Part shown: in pieces, positions 14,607 through 20,575 of the stretch
How the letters are laid out: each line of letters begins with the position of its first letter
Numbering within the stretch: the stretch's first letter is position 1
Assembly (NCBI GenBank): GCA_002409995.1
Contig: DHOR01000035.1
Location: 1 to 20,683, forward strand
DNA from: Hungatella sp. UBA5385
GTDB lineage: Bacteria > Bacillota > Clostridia > Lachnospirales > Lachnospiraceae
DNA: 20,683 nt
Direction: 5' to 3'
Program-made: the position numbers and the translations under genes
Notes under the pieces: model-generated
Databases searched by the model: none
Told to the model about the DNA's origin: nothing
The model's input: the letters and a program-made list of their open reading frames with translations, nothing else

Positions 14607-14807
14607 TTATCTTTCTGCTAAAACTTCATTAATCTGGGAAACCAGGGTATCACAGTCAATTCCATGAACCATACAAGCTTCCTCTAAAGACTCGCTCTGA
14701 GAAGCCGGACAGCCAAGGCAATGCATTCCAGAACGCATTAATATAGGTGCGATGCAGTCATCCACTTGGATTAATGAACCAATTAACATATCTTTATTAA
14801 TCTGCAT
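14607..14807 (-). CDS. DUF1858 domain protein (small CxGC protein)
   Basis: A 66-residue protein that is essentially one DUF1858 domain: an N-terminal helix, then MHCLGCPASQSESLEEAC with the conserved CxGCP motif, then a C-terminal helix. Related domains are found beside iron-sulfur and redox proteins in anaerobes, and the cysteines suggest metal or redox function, but no reaction is established. The start is an ATG with AAGGAGGAATAC upstream. It has its own promoter (14847-14875) and terminator, so it is a single-gene unit. It diverges from the pyruvate formate-lyase operon, a position that hints at shared anaerobic regulation, but this is inference. Confidence 0.88.
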   Translation of the reverse strand: MQINKDMLIGSLIQVDDCIAPILMRSGMHCLGCPASQSESLEEACMVHGIDCDTLVSQINEVLAER

Positions 14808-14846
14808 GATGTATTCCTCCTTAAAAATTGTACATACTGTCTTTAT

Positions 14847-14875
14847 AATATAATACTTTTCTTTAAAATTAGCAA
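14847..14875 (-). promoter_or_regulatory. Promoter of the DUF1858 gene
   Basis: Minus-strand TTGCTA, 17 bases, TATATT, about 40 bases upstream of the start codon. It lies in the 320-bp divergent gap before the PFL operon. That gap also holds a palindromic repeat, the PFL promoter and two inverted repeats; I see no gene in it. Confidence 0.6.
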
Positions 14876-14888
14876 GGGCTGTCCTGAA

Positions 14889-14955
14889 ATTTACCGAAGG
14901 GGTTCTACCCTTTTCGAAAAGGGTCGAACCCCTTCGGTAAATCCCTTCGGTAAAT
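14889..14955. repeat. Palindromic repeat family, complete copy plus partial duplication
   Basis: The arms at 14889-14915 and 14916-14942 are 27 bp with one mismatch and contain the shared GGGTCGAACCCC core. The outer arm reads TTTACCGAAG instead of TTTACCTGAG. The terminal CCCTTCGGTAAAT is repeated at 14943-14955. Unlike other copies it lies between two divergent promoters, not at a gene end. Confidence 0.9.
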
Positions 14956-15003
14956 CTGATGTAAAAAGCCGACAGATAGATAAATTTTTATCAATTATGG
15001 GGG

Positions 15004-15033
15004 TTGACGTGTATACAGTATTCAATGTATAAT
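15004..15033 (+). promoter_or_regulatory. Strong promoter of the pyruvate formate-lyase operon
   Basis: TTGACG, 18 bases, TATAAT: the -10 is perfect and the -35 five of six. An odd palindrome AATGTAT-A-ATACATT (15024-15038) overlaps the -10 box and could be an operator. Confidence 0.8.
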
Positions 15034-15035
15034 AC

Positions 15036-15058
15036 ATTCATACAGAAGTTGTATGAAT
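15036..15058. promoter_or_regulatory. Inverted repeat at the PFL transcription start, possible operator
   Basis: ATTCATACA, 5 bases, TGTATGAAT: perfect 9-bp half-sites just downstream of the -10 box. This is a good place for a repressor dimer, or it may form a small hairpin at the RNA 5' end. It does not match the Rex consensus half-sites. Confidence 0.5.
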
Positions 15059-15068
15059 TATAACCTCT

Positions 15069-15081
15069 GGTAACCGTTACC
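15069..15081. promoter_or_regulatory. Odd palindrome in the PFL leader
   Basis: GGTAAC-C-GTTACC, perfect 6-bp half-sites around one base, in the untranslated leader about 45 bases before the pflB start. Function unknown; possibly a second regulator site. Confidence 0.35.
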
Positions 15082-15127
15082 TATTATATATACTTATAAA
15101 TGAATTTATTTATGGAGGTACTACATT

Positions 15128-17188
15128 ATGAGATCAGAATGGAGAGATTTCGCAGGCGGAGTCTGGAAACGTGAAATCAACGTAAGAGACTTTATCCAGA
15201 AAAATTATACTCCCTATGACGGAGACGACACTTTCCTTGCCGGGCCAACAGAGAAGACCAACACACTGTGGGCTCAGGTAATGGATTTAACCAAACAGGA
15301 ACGTGAAGCAGGCGGTGTTCTGGATATGGATACTAAAACCATTTCCACTCTTGTTTCTCATGGTCCTGGATATTTGAATAAAGACCTGGAAACTATTGTA
15401 GGCTTCCAGACAGATAAACCTTTTAAGCGTTCCTTACAGCCTTACGGCGGTATCCGTATGGCAGAAAAAGCTTGTGCAGACAATGGTTATACTCTTGACC
15501 CTGAAGTGAAGGAATTTTTTACCACTCACAGAAAAACACATAATGCCGGTGTTTTTGATGCTTATACACCTGAAATGCGTGCCTGCCGTTCCAACCATAT
15601 CATTACAGGACTTCCGGATGCTTATGGCCGTGGACGTATCATTGGTGATTACAGAAGAGTTGCTCTCTACGGTATCGACCGTCTGATTGAAGATAAAACT
15701 GAGCAGAAGGATACCACCCGTACCATTATGTATTCCGATGTTATACGTGAAAGAGAAGAACTTTCCGAGCAGATTCGCGCTTTAAAGGAATTAAAGGAAC
15801 TGGGCAATATCTATGGCTTTGATATTTCCAAGCCGGCTTCTAACATAAAGGAAGCTATTCAGTGGACTTATCTTGGATATTTAGCTGCTGTTAAGGAGCA
15901 GAATGGTGCTGCTATGTCTCTGGGACGTACTTCTACCTTTATTGATATCTATGCTCAGAGAGATTTAGCGGAAGGAACCTATACAGAAGAAGAAGTTCAG
16001 GAATTTGTAGATCATTTCGTTATGAAGCTTCGTCTTGTAAAATTTGCCCGTACACCGGAATACAATGAATTATTCTCAGGAGATCCAACCTGGGTAACAG
16101 AATCCATCGGTGGTATCGGTATTGACGGACGTCATCTTGTAACGAAAATGTCCTACCGTTACCTGCATACACTGAAGAATCTAGGAACTTCCCCAGAGCC
16201 AAACTTAACAGTTCTCTGGTCATCAAGACTTCCTATTAACTTCAAGAAGTTCTGTGCCAAAACCTCTATTGAGTCCTCTTCTATTCAGTACGAAAATGAC
16301 GATTTAATGAGAGTGACTCACGGCGATGACTATGCAATTGCCTGCTGTGTATCTTCTATGAGAGTGGGCAAGGAAATGCAGTTCTTCGGAGCCCGTGCCA
16401 ACCTTGGAAAATGTCTCTTATACGCAATCAACGGCGGTGTAGACGAGATTACCAAGAAGCAGGTAGGACCAAAGTACCGTCCCATCACTTCTGAATATTT
16501 AGATTATGATGAAGTAATAGGCGCATACAAGGATATGATGAAATGGCTTGCCGGCGTTTATGTAAACACCTTAAACGTAATCCACTATATGCATGACAAA
16601 TACAGCTACGAGCGCATTCAGATGGCTCTTCATGATAAGAAAGTTACCCGTTGGTTTGCTACCGGTATTGCCGGACTTTCCGTTGTGGCTGACTCACTTT
16701 CTGCCATCAAATATGCTAAAGTTAAAACAATCCGTGATGAAAACGGCATTGTAACTGATTATGAGGTTGAGGGAGATTTCCCTAAATACGGCAACAACGA
16801 TGACCGTGTAGATGAGATTGCTACTGAACTGGTACACACCTTTATGAACTATGTAAAAGGAAATCATACCTACCGCGGCGGTATTCCAACAACTTCCATC
16901 TTGACAATCACTTCTAATGTAGTATATGGTAAAAACACAGGTGCAACACCAGATGGACGTAAAGCCGGTGAAGCATTTGCGCCAGGTGCCAACCCAATGC
17001 ACAGACGTGATTCCCATGGTGCTGTTGCTTCTCTTGCATCAGTAGCCAAGCTTCCATTTATGGATGCACAGGACGGTATCTCCAATACCTTCTCCATCGT
17101 GCCCGGTGCCCTTGGAAAAGAAGACCAAATCTTCTCCGGTGACCTGGAAGTTGACCTGGAAATGGATTTAAGCGAATTGAATAAATAA
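15128..17188 (+). CDS. pflB: Pyruvate formate-lyase catalytic chain lacking its glycyl radical domain
   Basis: Formate C-acetyltransferase splits pyruvate and CoA into acetyl-CoA and formate. The 686 residues cover the whole ten-stranded barrel: MRSEWRDFAGGVWKREINVR at the start, the catalytic cysteine pair in ACCVSSMRVGKEMQFFGARA (C406, C407), and GATPDGRKAGEAFAPGANPM near the end. It follows classical PFL through NTFSIVPGALGKEDQ, then ends in an acidic tail (DLEVDLEMDLSELNK). Normal PFLs are about 750-760 residues and continue into the glycyl radical domain with RVSGY; here that part is a separate gene at 17569-17814. The chain should therefore be inactive alone. The ATG has GGAGGT eight bases upstream. 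Strong promoter; first gene of a cluster with two small proteins and pflA. A palindromic hairpin follows the stop. Confidence 0.95.
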   Translation: MRSEWRDFAGGVWKREINVRDFIQKNYTPYDGDDTFLAGPTEKTNTLWAQVMDLTKQEREAGGVLDMDTKTISTLVSHGPGYLNKDLETIVGFQTDKPFKRSLQPYGGIRMAEKACADNGYTLDPEVKEFFTTHRKTHNAGVFDAYTPEMRACRSNHIITGLPDAYGRGRIIGDYRRVALYGIDRLIEDKTEQKDTTRTIMYSDVIREREELSEQIRALKELKELGNIYGFDISKPASNIKEAIQWTYLGYLAAVKEQNGAAMSLGRTSTFIDIYAQRDLAEGTYTEEEVQEFVDHFVMKLRLVKFARTPEYNELFSGDPTWVTESIGGIGIDGRHLVTKMSYRYLHTLKNLGTSPEPNLTVLWSSRLPINFKKFCAKTSIESSSIQYENDDLMRVTHGDDYAIACCVSSMRVGKEMQFFGARANLGKCLLYAINGGVDEITKKQVGPKYRPITSEYLDYDEVIGAYKDMMKWLAGVYVNTLNVIHYMHDKYSYERIQMALHDKKVTRWFATGIAGLSVVADSLSAIKYAKVKTIRDENGIVTDYEVEGDFPKYGNNDDRVDEIATELVHTFMNYVKGNHTYRGGIPTTSILTITSNVVYGKNTGATPDGRKAGEAFAPGANPMHRRDSHGAVASLASVAKLPFMDAQDGISNTFSIVPGALGKEDQIFSGDLEVDLEMDLSELNK

Positions 17189-17213
17189 TTGCAATTGTTT
17201 AGACTTTTCAAAT

Positions 17214-17250
17214 TGGGGTTCGACCCTTTGATGCAAAGGGTCGAACCCCA
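17214..17250. repeat. Palindromic repeat family, short copy between pflB and the small radical-domain genes
   Basis: TGGGGTTCGACCCTTTG, loop ATG, CAAAGGGTCGAACCCCA: perfect 17-bp stem 26 bases after the pflB stop. The outer TTTACC arms are missing. It shares the GGTTCGACCCTTT core with the other copies. A run of A, not T, follows, so it is not an ordinary terminator; it could stabilise the pflB mRNA end or reduce read-through. Confidence 0.85.
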
Positions 17251-17277
17251 GATTTAAAAAAGCGAGGTGACCCCAAT

Positions 17278-17514
17278 ATGGCAGCTCCAGACGACAAACA
17301 AATAGATGAAATTGTGGCTATGCTTGATAATTTCATGACAAGCGACGGAGGACATATGAATATCTCTGTCTCCGAAGACGGCACTGTAAAAGCTGATAAA
17401 ACAATGGCTAAAACAGTGACCACCATGAACTCATTAGACTGTGCTTCCGGCGATATGGCTTGTAAAGTTCCTACTTTATTCGAGGGAATGGACCAGGAAG
17501 AGGAAGACCAGTAA
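17278..17514 (+). CDS. Glycyl-radical-domain paralog with divergent CASGDMAC segment
   Basis: A 78-residue acidic protein. Residues 5-31 (QIDEIVAMLDNFMTSDGGHM, then NISV) align clearly with the start of the glycyl radical domain protein encoded next (QIDNLVNLLDGYVEEGGHHL, then NVNV), so this is a paralog. The second half diverges: where the radical loop RVSGY is expected it has CASGDMAC (C55, G58, C62), keeping a Ser-Gly pair between two cysteines, and it then ends in an acidic tail rather than the usual LTKEQQ helix. Whether G58 can carry a radical is unknown; it could instead be an assembly factor, a protective placeholder for the open PFL active site or a redox sensor. GAGGTG lies eight bases before the ATG. 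It sits between pflB and the true radical domain. Confidence 0.7.
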   Translation: MAAPDDKQIDEIVAMLDNFMTSDGGHMNISVSEDGTVKADKTMAKTVTTMNSLDCASGDMACKVPTLFEGMDQEEEDQ

Positions 17515-17568
17515 TTGTAACAACGAATTATATCACATTGAATATACCATAAGGAGGAGAATATAATT

Positions 17569-17814
17569 ATGGCAAATATCAGCGATACTCAGATCGATAA
17601 TCTTGTTAACTTATTAGACGGCTATGTAGAAGAAGGCGGTCATCATTTAAATGTTAATGTTTTTACAAAAGAGACTCTATTAGATGCTCAGAAGCATCCG
17701 GAGAACTATCCTCAGCTGACAGTTCGTGTATCCGGATATGCAGTAAACTTTATTAAACTGACAAAAGAACAGCAGGACGAAGTTATTTCCCGTACATTCC
17801 ACGATAATTTCTAA
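17569..17814 (+). CDS. Stand-alone glycyl radical domain of pyruvate formate-lyase (GrcA-like)
   Basis: An 81-residue protein equal to the last part of a normal PFL: NLVNLLDGYVEEGGHHLNVN, TKETLLDAQKHPENYPQL, TVRVSGYAVNF (radical Gly56) and LTKEQQDEVISRTF. It should bind the pflB chain, be activated at Gly56 by PflA and place the radical next to C406/C407. E. coli GrcA (YfiD) is a comparable spare domain that rescues oxygen-cleaved PFL; here it is probably the only source of the radical glycine, because pflB lacks its own. This is inference from sequence. The ATG has AAGGAGGAG upstream. It is co-oriented with its neighbours and followed 26 bases later by pflA. Confidence 0.93.
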   Translation: MANISDTQIDNLVNLLDGYVEEGGHHLNVNVFTKETLLDAQKHPENYPQLTVRVSGYAVNFIKLTKEQQDEVISRTFHDNF

Positions 17815-17840
17815 TATCATTGTAAAGAAGGCGATTAGTC

Positions 17841-18608
17841 ATGACAGGACATATTCATTCCATAGAAAGTTTTGGTACCGTTGATGGACCAGGTGCGCGC
17901 TTAGTTGTATTTCTCAAGGGCTGCCCTATGCGCTGCCAATACTGCCACAACCCGGATACCTGGGAAATGGCAGGGGGAACCGATATGACTGTCGATGAAA
18001 TCATAAAGCAGTTTGAGGCTTCCCGTTCATTTTACCGTGGTGGTGGTATCACCGCTACGGGCGGGGAGCCTTTGCTGCAGATTGATTTTGTCACAGAGCT
18101 TTTTGAAGAAGCAAAGCAAAGAGACATTCATACTTGTCTGGATACCTCTGGTATTACATTTCAGGCTGATAATAAGGAATATCTTGAAAAACTGGACAGA
18201 CTTTTAGAGTCTACAGATCTTGTTATGCTGGACATTAAGCAGATTGATGACTTAAAACATACAGAGCTGACCGGTCACTCTAATAAGAGAATTCTTGAAT
18301 TTGCCCGTTACCTGGACAGCAAGCAGATTGACATGTGGGTTCGCCACGTAGTCGTTCCAGGGCTTACTGACCAGAAACCTGAGCTATATAACCTGGGGCG
18401 TTTTATTGGAAGCCTCAGCCGTGTGAAAGCTCTGGATGTACTTCCTTATCATGATATGGGAAAAATTAAATATGAAAGTCTGGGCATGGAGTATCCCTTA
18501 AGTGGAGTGCCTCCTATGTCCAAAGAAGGTGCTATTTCAGCCAAGAAAATCATTTTAAGTGGAATCAGAGATGAACGCAGACATGAGCCCAATCCATTTT
18601 GCTCCTAA
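17841..18608 (+). CDS. pflA: Pyruvate formate-lyase activating enzyme
   Basis: A radical SAM activase that uses a [4Fe-4S] cluster, SAM and an electron donor to abstract hydrogen from the glycine of PFL. The 255 residues begin GHIHSIESFGTVDGPGARLV, the typical PFL-AE N-terminus, with the cluster motif C28-x3-C32-x2-C35 (CPMRCQYC). TATGGEPLLQ is the SAM-binding GGE motif, followed by DLVMLDIKQID and VVPGLTDQ. The length is normal. The start ATG has GAAGG upstream and lies 26 bases after the radical-domain gene. Its natural substrate here must be Gly56 of the separate domain protein, not a glycine in the large chain, which makes the activase-substrate fit unusual. Confidence 0.96.
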   Translation: MTGHIHSIESFGTVDGPGARLVVFLKGCPMRCQYCHNPDTWEMAGGTDMTVDEIIKQFEASRSFYRGGGITATGGEPLLQIDFVTELFEEAKQRDIHTCLDTSGITFQADNKEYLEKLDRLLESTDLVMLDIKQIDDLKHTELTGHSNKRILEFARYLDSKQIDMWVRHVVVPGLTDQKPELYNLGRFIGSLSRVKALDVLPYHDMGKIKYESLGMEYPLSGVPPMSKEGAISAKKIILSGIRDERRHEPNPFCS

Positions 18609-18637
18609 TTTTGAACAATGTATTGGGCACTTTCTAC

Positions 18638-18666
18638 TTGAATATTTTCGGTTTATGGTTTAGAAT
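18638..18666 (+). promoter_or_regulatory. Promoter of the ferredoxin gene
   Basis: TTGAAT, 17 bases, TAGAAT, just after pflA and about 37 bases before the ferredoxin start. It suggests ferredoxin is also made independently of the PFL operon. Confidence 0.7.
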
Positions 18667-18703
18667 ATAGAAAAATGTATAGAATTCAAGGAGGATTTTT
18701 GTT

Positions 18704-18874
18704 ATGGCACATGTAATTAGTGATGCTTGTATAAGTTGCGGAACTTGTGAGGCTGAGTGTCCAGTAAGCGCTATCAGCTCTGGTGATTCTCAGTATGTTA
18801 TCGATGCAGATACATGTATCGATTGTGGCGCTTGCGCAGGCGTTTGCCCAACAGGAGCTATTTCAGCTGAATAA
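18704..18874 (+). CDS. Clostridial-type 2[4Fe-4S] ferredoxin
   Basis: A 56-residue electron carrier. Two motifs, CISCGTCEAECP and CIDCGACAGVCP, each give C-x2-C-x2-C-x3-CP, the classical arrangement for two [4Fe-4S] clusters. The start MAHVISDACISCG and the end GAISAE are typical. The ATG has AAGGAGG upstream. It has its own promoter (18638-18666) and terminator (18889-18925). Its place right after pflA makes it a good candidate electron donor for the activase, which needs a reductant to cleave SAM, but ferredoxins of this type also serve pyruvate:ferredoxin oxidoreductase and hydrogenases, so a general role is equally possible. Confidence 0.96.
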   Translation: MAHVISDACISCGTCEAECPVSAISSGDSQYVIDADTCIDCGACAGVCPTGAISAE

Positions 18875-18888
18875 TATGTTTACATAAG

Positions 18889-18925
18889 TGCCTCTTCCCT
18901 ATGGAAGGGGCATTTAGTTTCTCTA
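18889..18925 (+). terminator. Terminator of the ferredoxin gene
   Basis: TGCCTCTTCC, loop CTAT, GGAAGGGGCA: a 10-bp stem with one G-U pair, then TTTAGTTTCTCT. Fifteen bases after the ferredoxin stop. Confidence 0.8.
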
Positions 18926-18954
18926 TTACATATCTATACAGAAAGGGGTTTTTT

Positions 18955-19674
18955 ATGCATAAACCACTGATTGGTCTTACTCCTTATCACGATACTGATA
19001 ATGATGATATTAAAATGCGCCCTGGTTATCTGCGGGCACTTAAGGAAGCCGGTGCTATTCCGGTGGTTCTGCCTCTGGAAGCTTCTCCAGAGGATTTAAA
19101 ACAGCTGGCAGATACTATGAATGGATTTTTATTTACAGGAGGTCCTGATGTTCATCCATTTCTCTTTGGAGAGGAAACACAGGCCCACTGCGGCAATGTT
19201 TCTGCTGCAAGAGATCAGTTTGAGCTTCAGCTTCTGCCCCTTGTTATGGAACGAAAAAAGCCTATACTGGGTATCTGCAGAGGGATTCAGGTACTTAATA
19301 TTGGACTGGGAGGTACTATATGGCAGGATATAAACAGTCAGGTGGCAAGTGAGTTCCCAATTGCTCATTCTCAGCCATTTGATTATTCTGTACCCTCTCA
19401 TACAGTCAGAGTGGCTCCTGGGAGCCGTTTAAGCCAGATTGCGGGCAATGACAGCCTGAAGGTCAACAGCATGCACCATCAGGCAATTAGAGAGGTTGGA
19501 CGGGATCTTGTGGTCACCGCCACTGCTCCTGATGGTTTGGCGGAAGCGGTGGAAATGCCTTCTTATCCTTTTTTTATGGCTGTTCAGTGGCATCCTGAAT
19601 ATTTGAGGGAGAAGGATGCGGCGGCGGCAAAGCTGTTTCAGGCTTTTGTGGGGGCTTGTAATAGAAGGAAATAA
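18955..19674 (+). CDS. Gamma-glutamyl-gamma-aminobutyrate hydrolase family (class I glutamine amidotransferase-like)
   Basis: A 239-residue protein of the peptidase C26/PuuD family, which hydrolyses gamma-glutamyl bonds. The nucleophile elbow GICRGIQ gives C108, and H213-P-E215 (QWHPE) completes the triad; FLFTGGPDVHP is the usual oxyanion region. The substrate in this organism is not known; gamma-glutamyl-GABA or another gamma-glutamyl compound is the family default. I chose the ATG at 18955, six bases after AAAGGGG. An upstream ATG at 18901 lies inside the ferredoxin terminator stem and is unlikely. It is a single-gene unit ending in a strong terminator at 19694-19746. Confidence 0.88.
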   Translation: MHKPLIGLTPYHDTDNDDIKMRPGYLRALKEAGAIPVVLPLEASPEDLKQLADTMNGFLFTGGPDVHPFLFGEETQAHCGNVSAARDQFELQLLPLVMERKKPILGICRGIQVLNIGLGGTIWQDINSQVASEFPIAHSQPFDYSVPSHTVRVAPGSRLSQIAGNDSLKVNSMHHQAIREVGRDLVVTATAPDGLAEAVEMPSYPFFMAVQWHPEYLREKDAAAAKLFQAFVGACNRRK

Positions 19675-19693
19675 ATTTAATGGGATAGAAAAT

Positions 19694-19746
19694 CCGCAGC
19701 ATTTTTCCTATATAGTATTATATAGAATAGGATGCTGCGGTTTTTT
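19694..19746 (+). terminator. Terminator of the amidotransferase-like gene
   Basis: CCGCAGCAT (19694-19702) and ATGCTGCGG (19732-19740), a perfect 9-bp stem, then TTTTTT. The large loop can fold internally through CCTATATAG and complementary bases. It may also stop the convergent MerR-like gene, whose stop is at 19754. Confidence 0.88.
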
Positions 19747-19753
19747 ATATTTA

Positions 19754-20422
19754 TTATATTTTTTTACCGTTCCGGCCAAATTTCTTTTTGCGGCTGAAAA
19801 ATGGGATCTTAGATGCGGCTGCTTCTGCTCTTCCTTTGTTGTCCTTTTGGTAAGTACGCAGCATCTCATCTAATTGCTTGTAACGCTCATCCTCCTTCTC
19901 ATCCTTTACACGCATAAGGTATTCAAGCTCTTTGATCACTTTGTCATTAACCATACTGCTGACATCCTGGCTCAGCTGCTCGTTGTTAAGCTCTAAAGCC
20001 CGTCCAATAATATGGTTCATAATCTCCTGGAACTGCTCCATTTTCTCCTGTGCAATGGCTACCCGTGATCCACTATGTACTTCTGAAATATCTGTTACAC
20101 TTCCCTCTCCATCAGCAGCAGCGGCACTTTCCTTCAGAGCCTGTGTCACCTGCTCCTCTAACAGCTCGTCCGGTATTACAGGATCATTACCATCTTCTAT
20201 CATTTTTTCTAATGCTGTCTTAATGGCTTTTAACTGATATCCCTTTTCCTTCAGGTCTTTTACCTGCTTGAATAGACGGATGTGCGCTTCCGTATAATAC
20301 CGGTGTCCCATCTCATTTCTTGGAATCTTAAGTTCAAGCTCGTCCTCCCAGTAACGAAGTACGTGGGATTCTACATCAACCTGTTTTGATGCATCCGATA
20401 TTAAGTAATGTATCTCAGCCAT
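19754..20422 (-). CDS. MerR-like HTH protein with coiled-coil and basic C-terminus
   Basis: A 222-residue protein. The N-terminal winged helix-turn-helix (about 5-75) is MerR-like: HYLISDASKQVDVESHVLRY, RYYTEAHIRLFKQVKDLKEK and KAIKTALEKMI. A central acidic part (about 75-120) is followed by a long predicted coiled coil (about 125-195, ELEYLMRVKDEKEDERYKQL) and a strongly basic tail (FFSRKKKFGRNGKKI). No metal- or drug-binding cysteines are seen, so it is not a classical MerR sensor. The layout, DNA-binding head, coiled coil and basic end, resembles RacA, the chromosome-anchoring protein of sporulating bacilli, but homology beyond the HTH is not shown. The start ATG has GGAGAGG upstream. It is alone in its transcription unit. 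Confidence 0.78.
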   Translation of the reverse strand: MAEIHYLISDASKQVDVESHVLRYWEDELELKIPRNEMGHRYYTEAHIRLFKQVKDLKEKGYQLKAIKTALEKMIEDGNDPVIPDELLEEQVTQALKESAAAADGEGSVTDISEVHSGSRVAIAQEKMEQFQEIMNHIIGRALELNNEQLSQDVSSMVNDKVIKELEYLMRVKDEKEDERYKQLDEMLRTYQKDNKGRAEAAASKIPFFSRKKKFGRNGKKI

Positions 20423-20575
20423 AGCTATATCCTCTCCTTTGGTTCAATAGATTTCATACCTTACTATTTATATCTTATGCAGGGGTGGGAAAGATTATGA
20501 TAGTTTTTTTGTGAATTAGATGGGAAATATTATGGAGGGTGAGATTGGGTGTTAAGTGGGTGGAGTAAAACCAGC

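Noticed and set aside
14889..14942. GGTTCGA-type core of the palindromes resembles a tRNA T-arm
   Set aside because: No acceptor, D or anticodon stems are near any copy; the likeness is limited to a few bases of a symmetric sequence.
15128..17188. pflB as a truncated pseudogene or assembly break
   Set aside because: The chain ends cleanly after a conserved segment, and the missing domain is present downstream as an intact gene with its own start and ribosome site.
16870..17211. Minus-strand open frame of 113 codons across the end of pflB
   Set aside because: It is a shadow of pflB, without a ribosome site or recognisable domain.
18901..18954. Longer N-terminus for the amidotransferase-like protein
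   Set aside because: The upstream ATG falls in the ferredoxin terminator stem; the ATG at 18955 has AAAGGGG at proper spacing and begins with the family's usual first residues.
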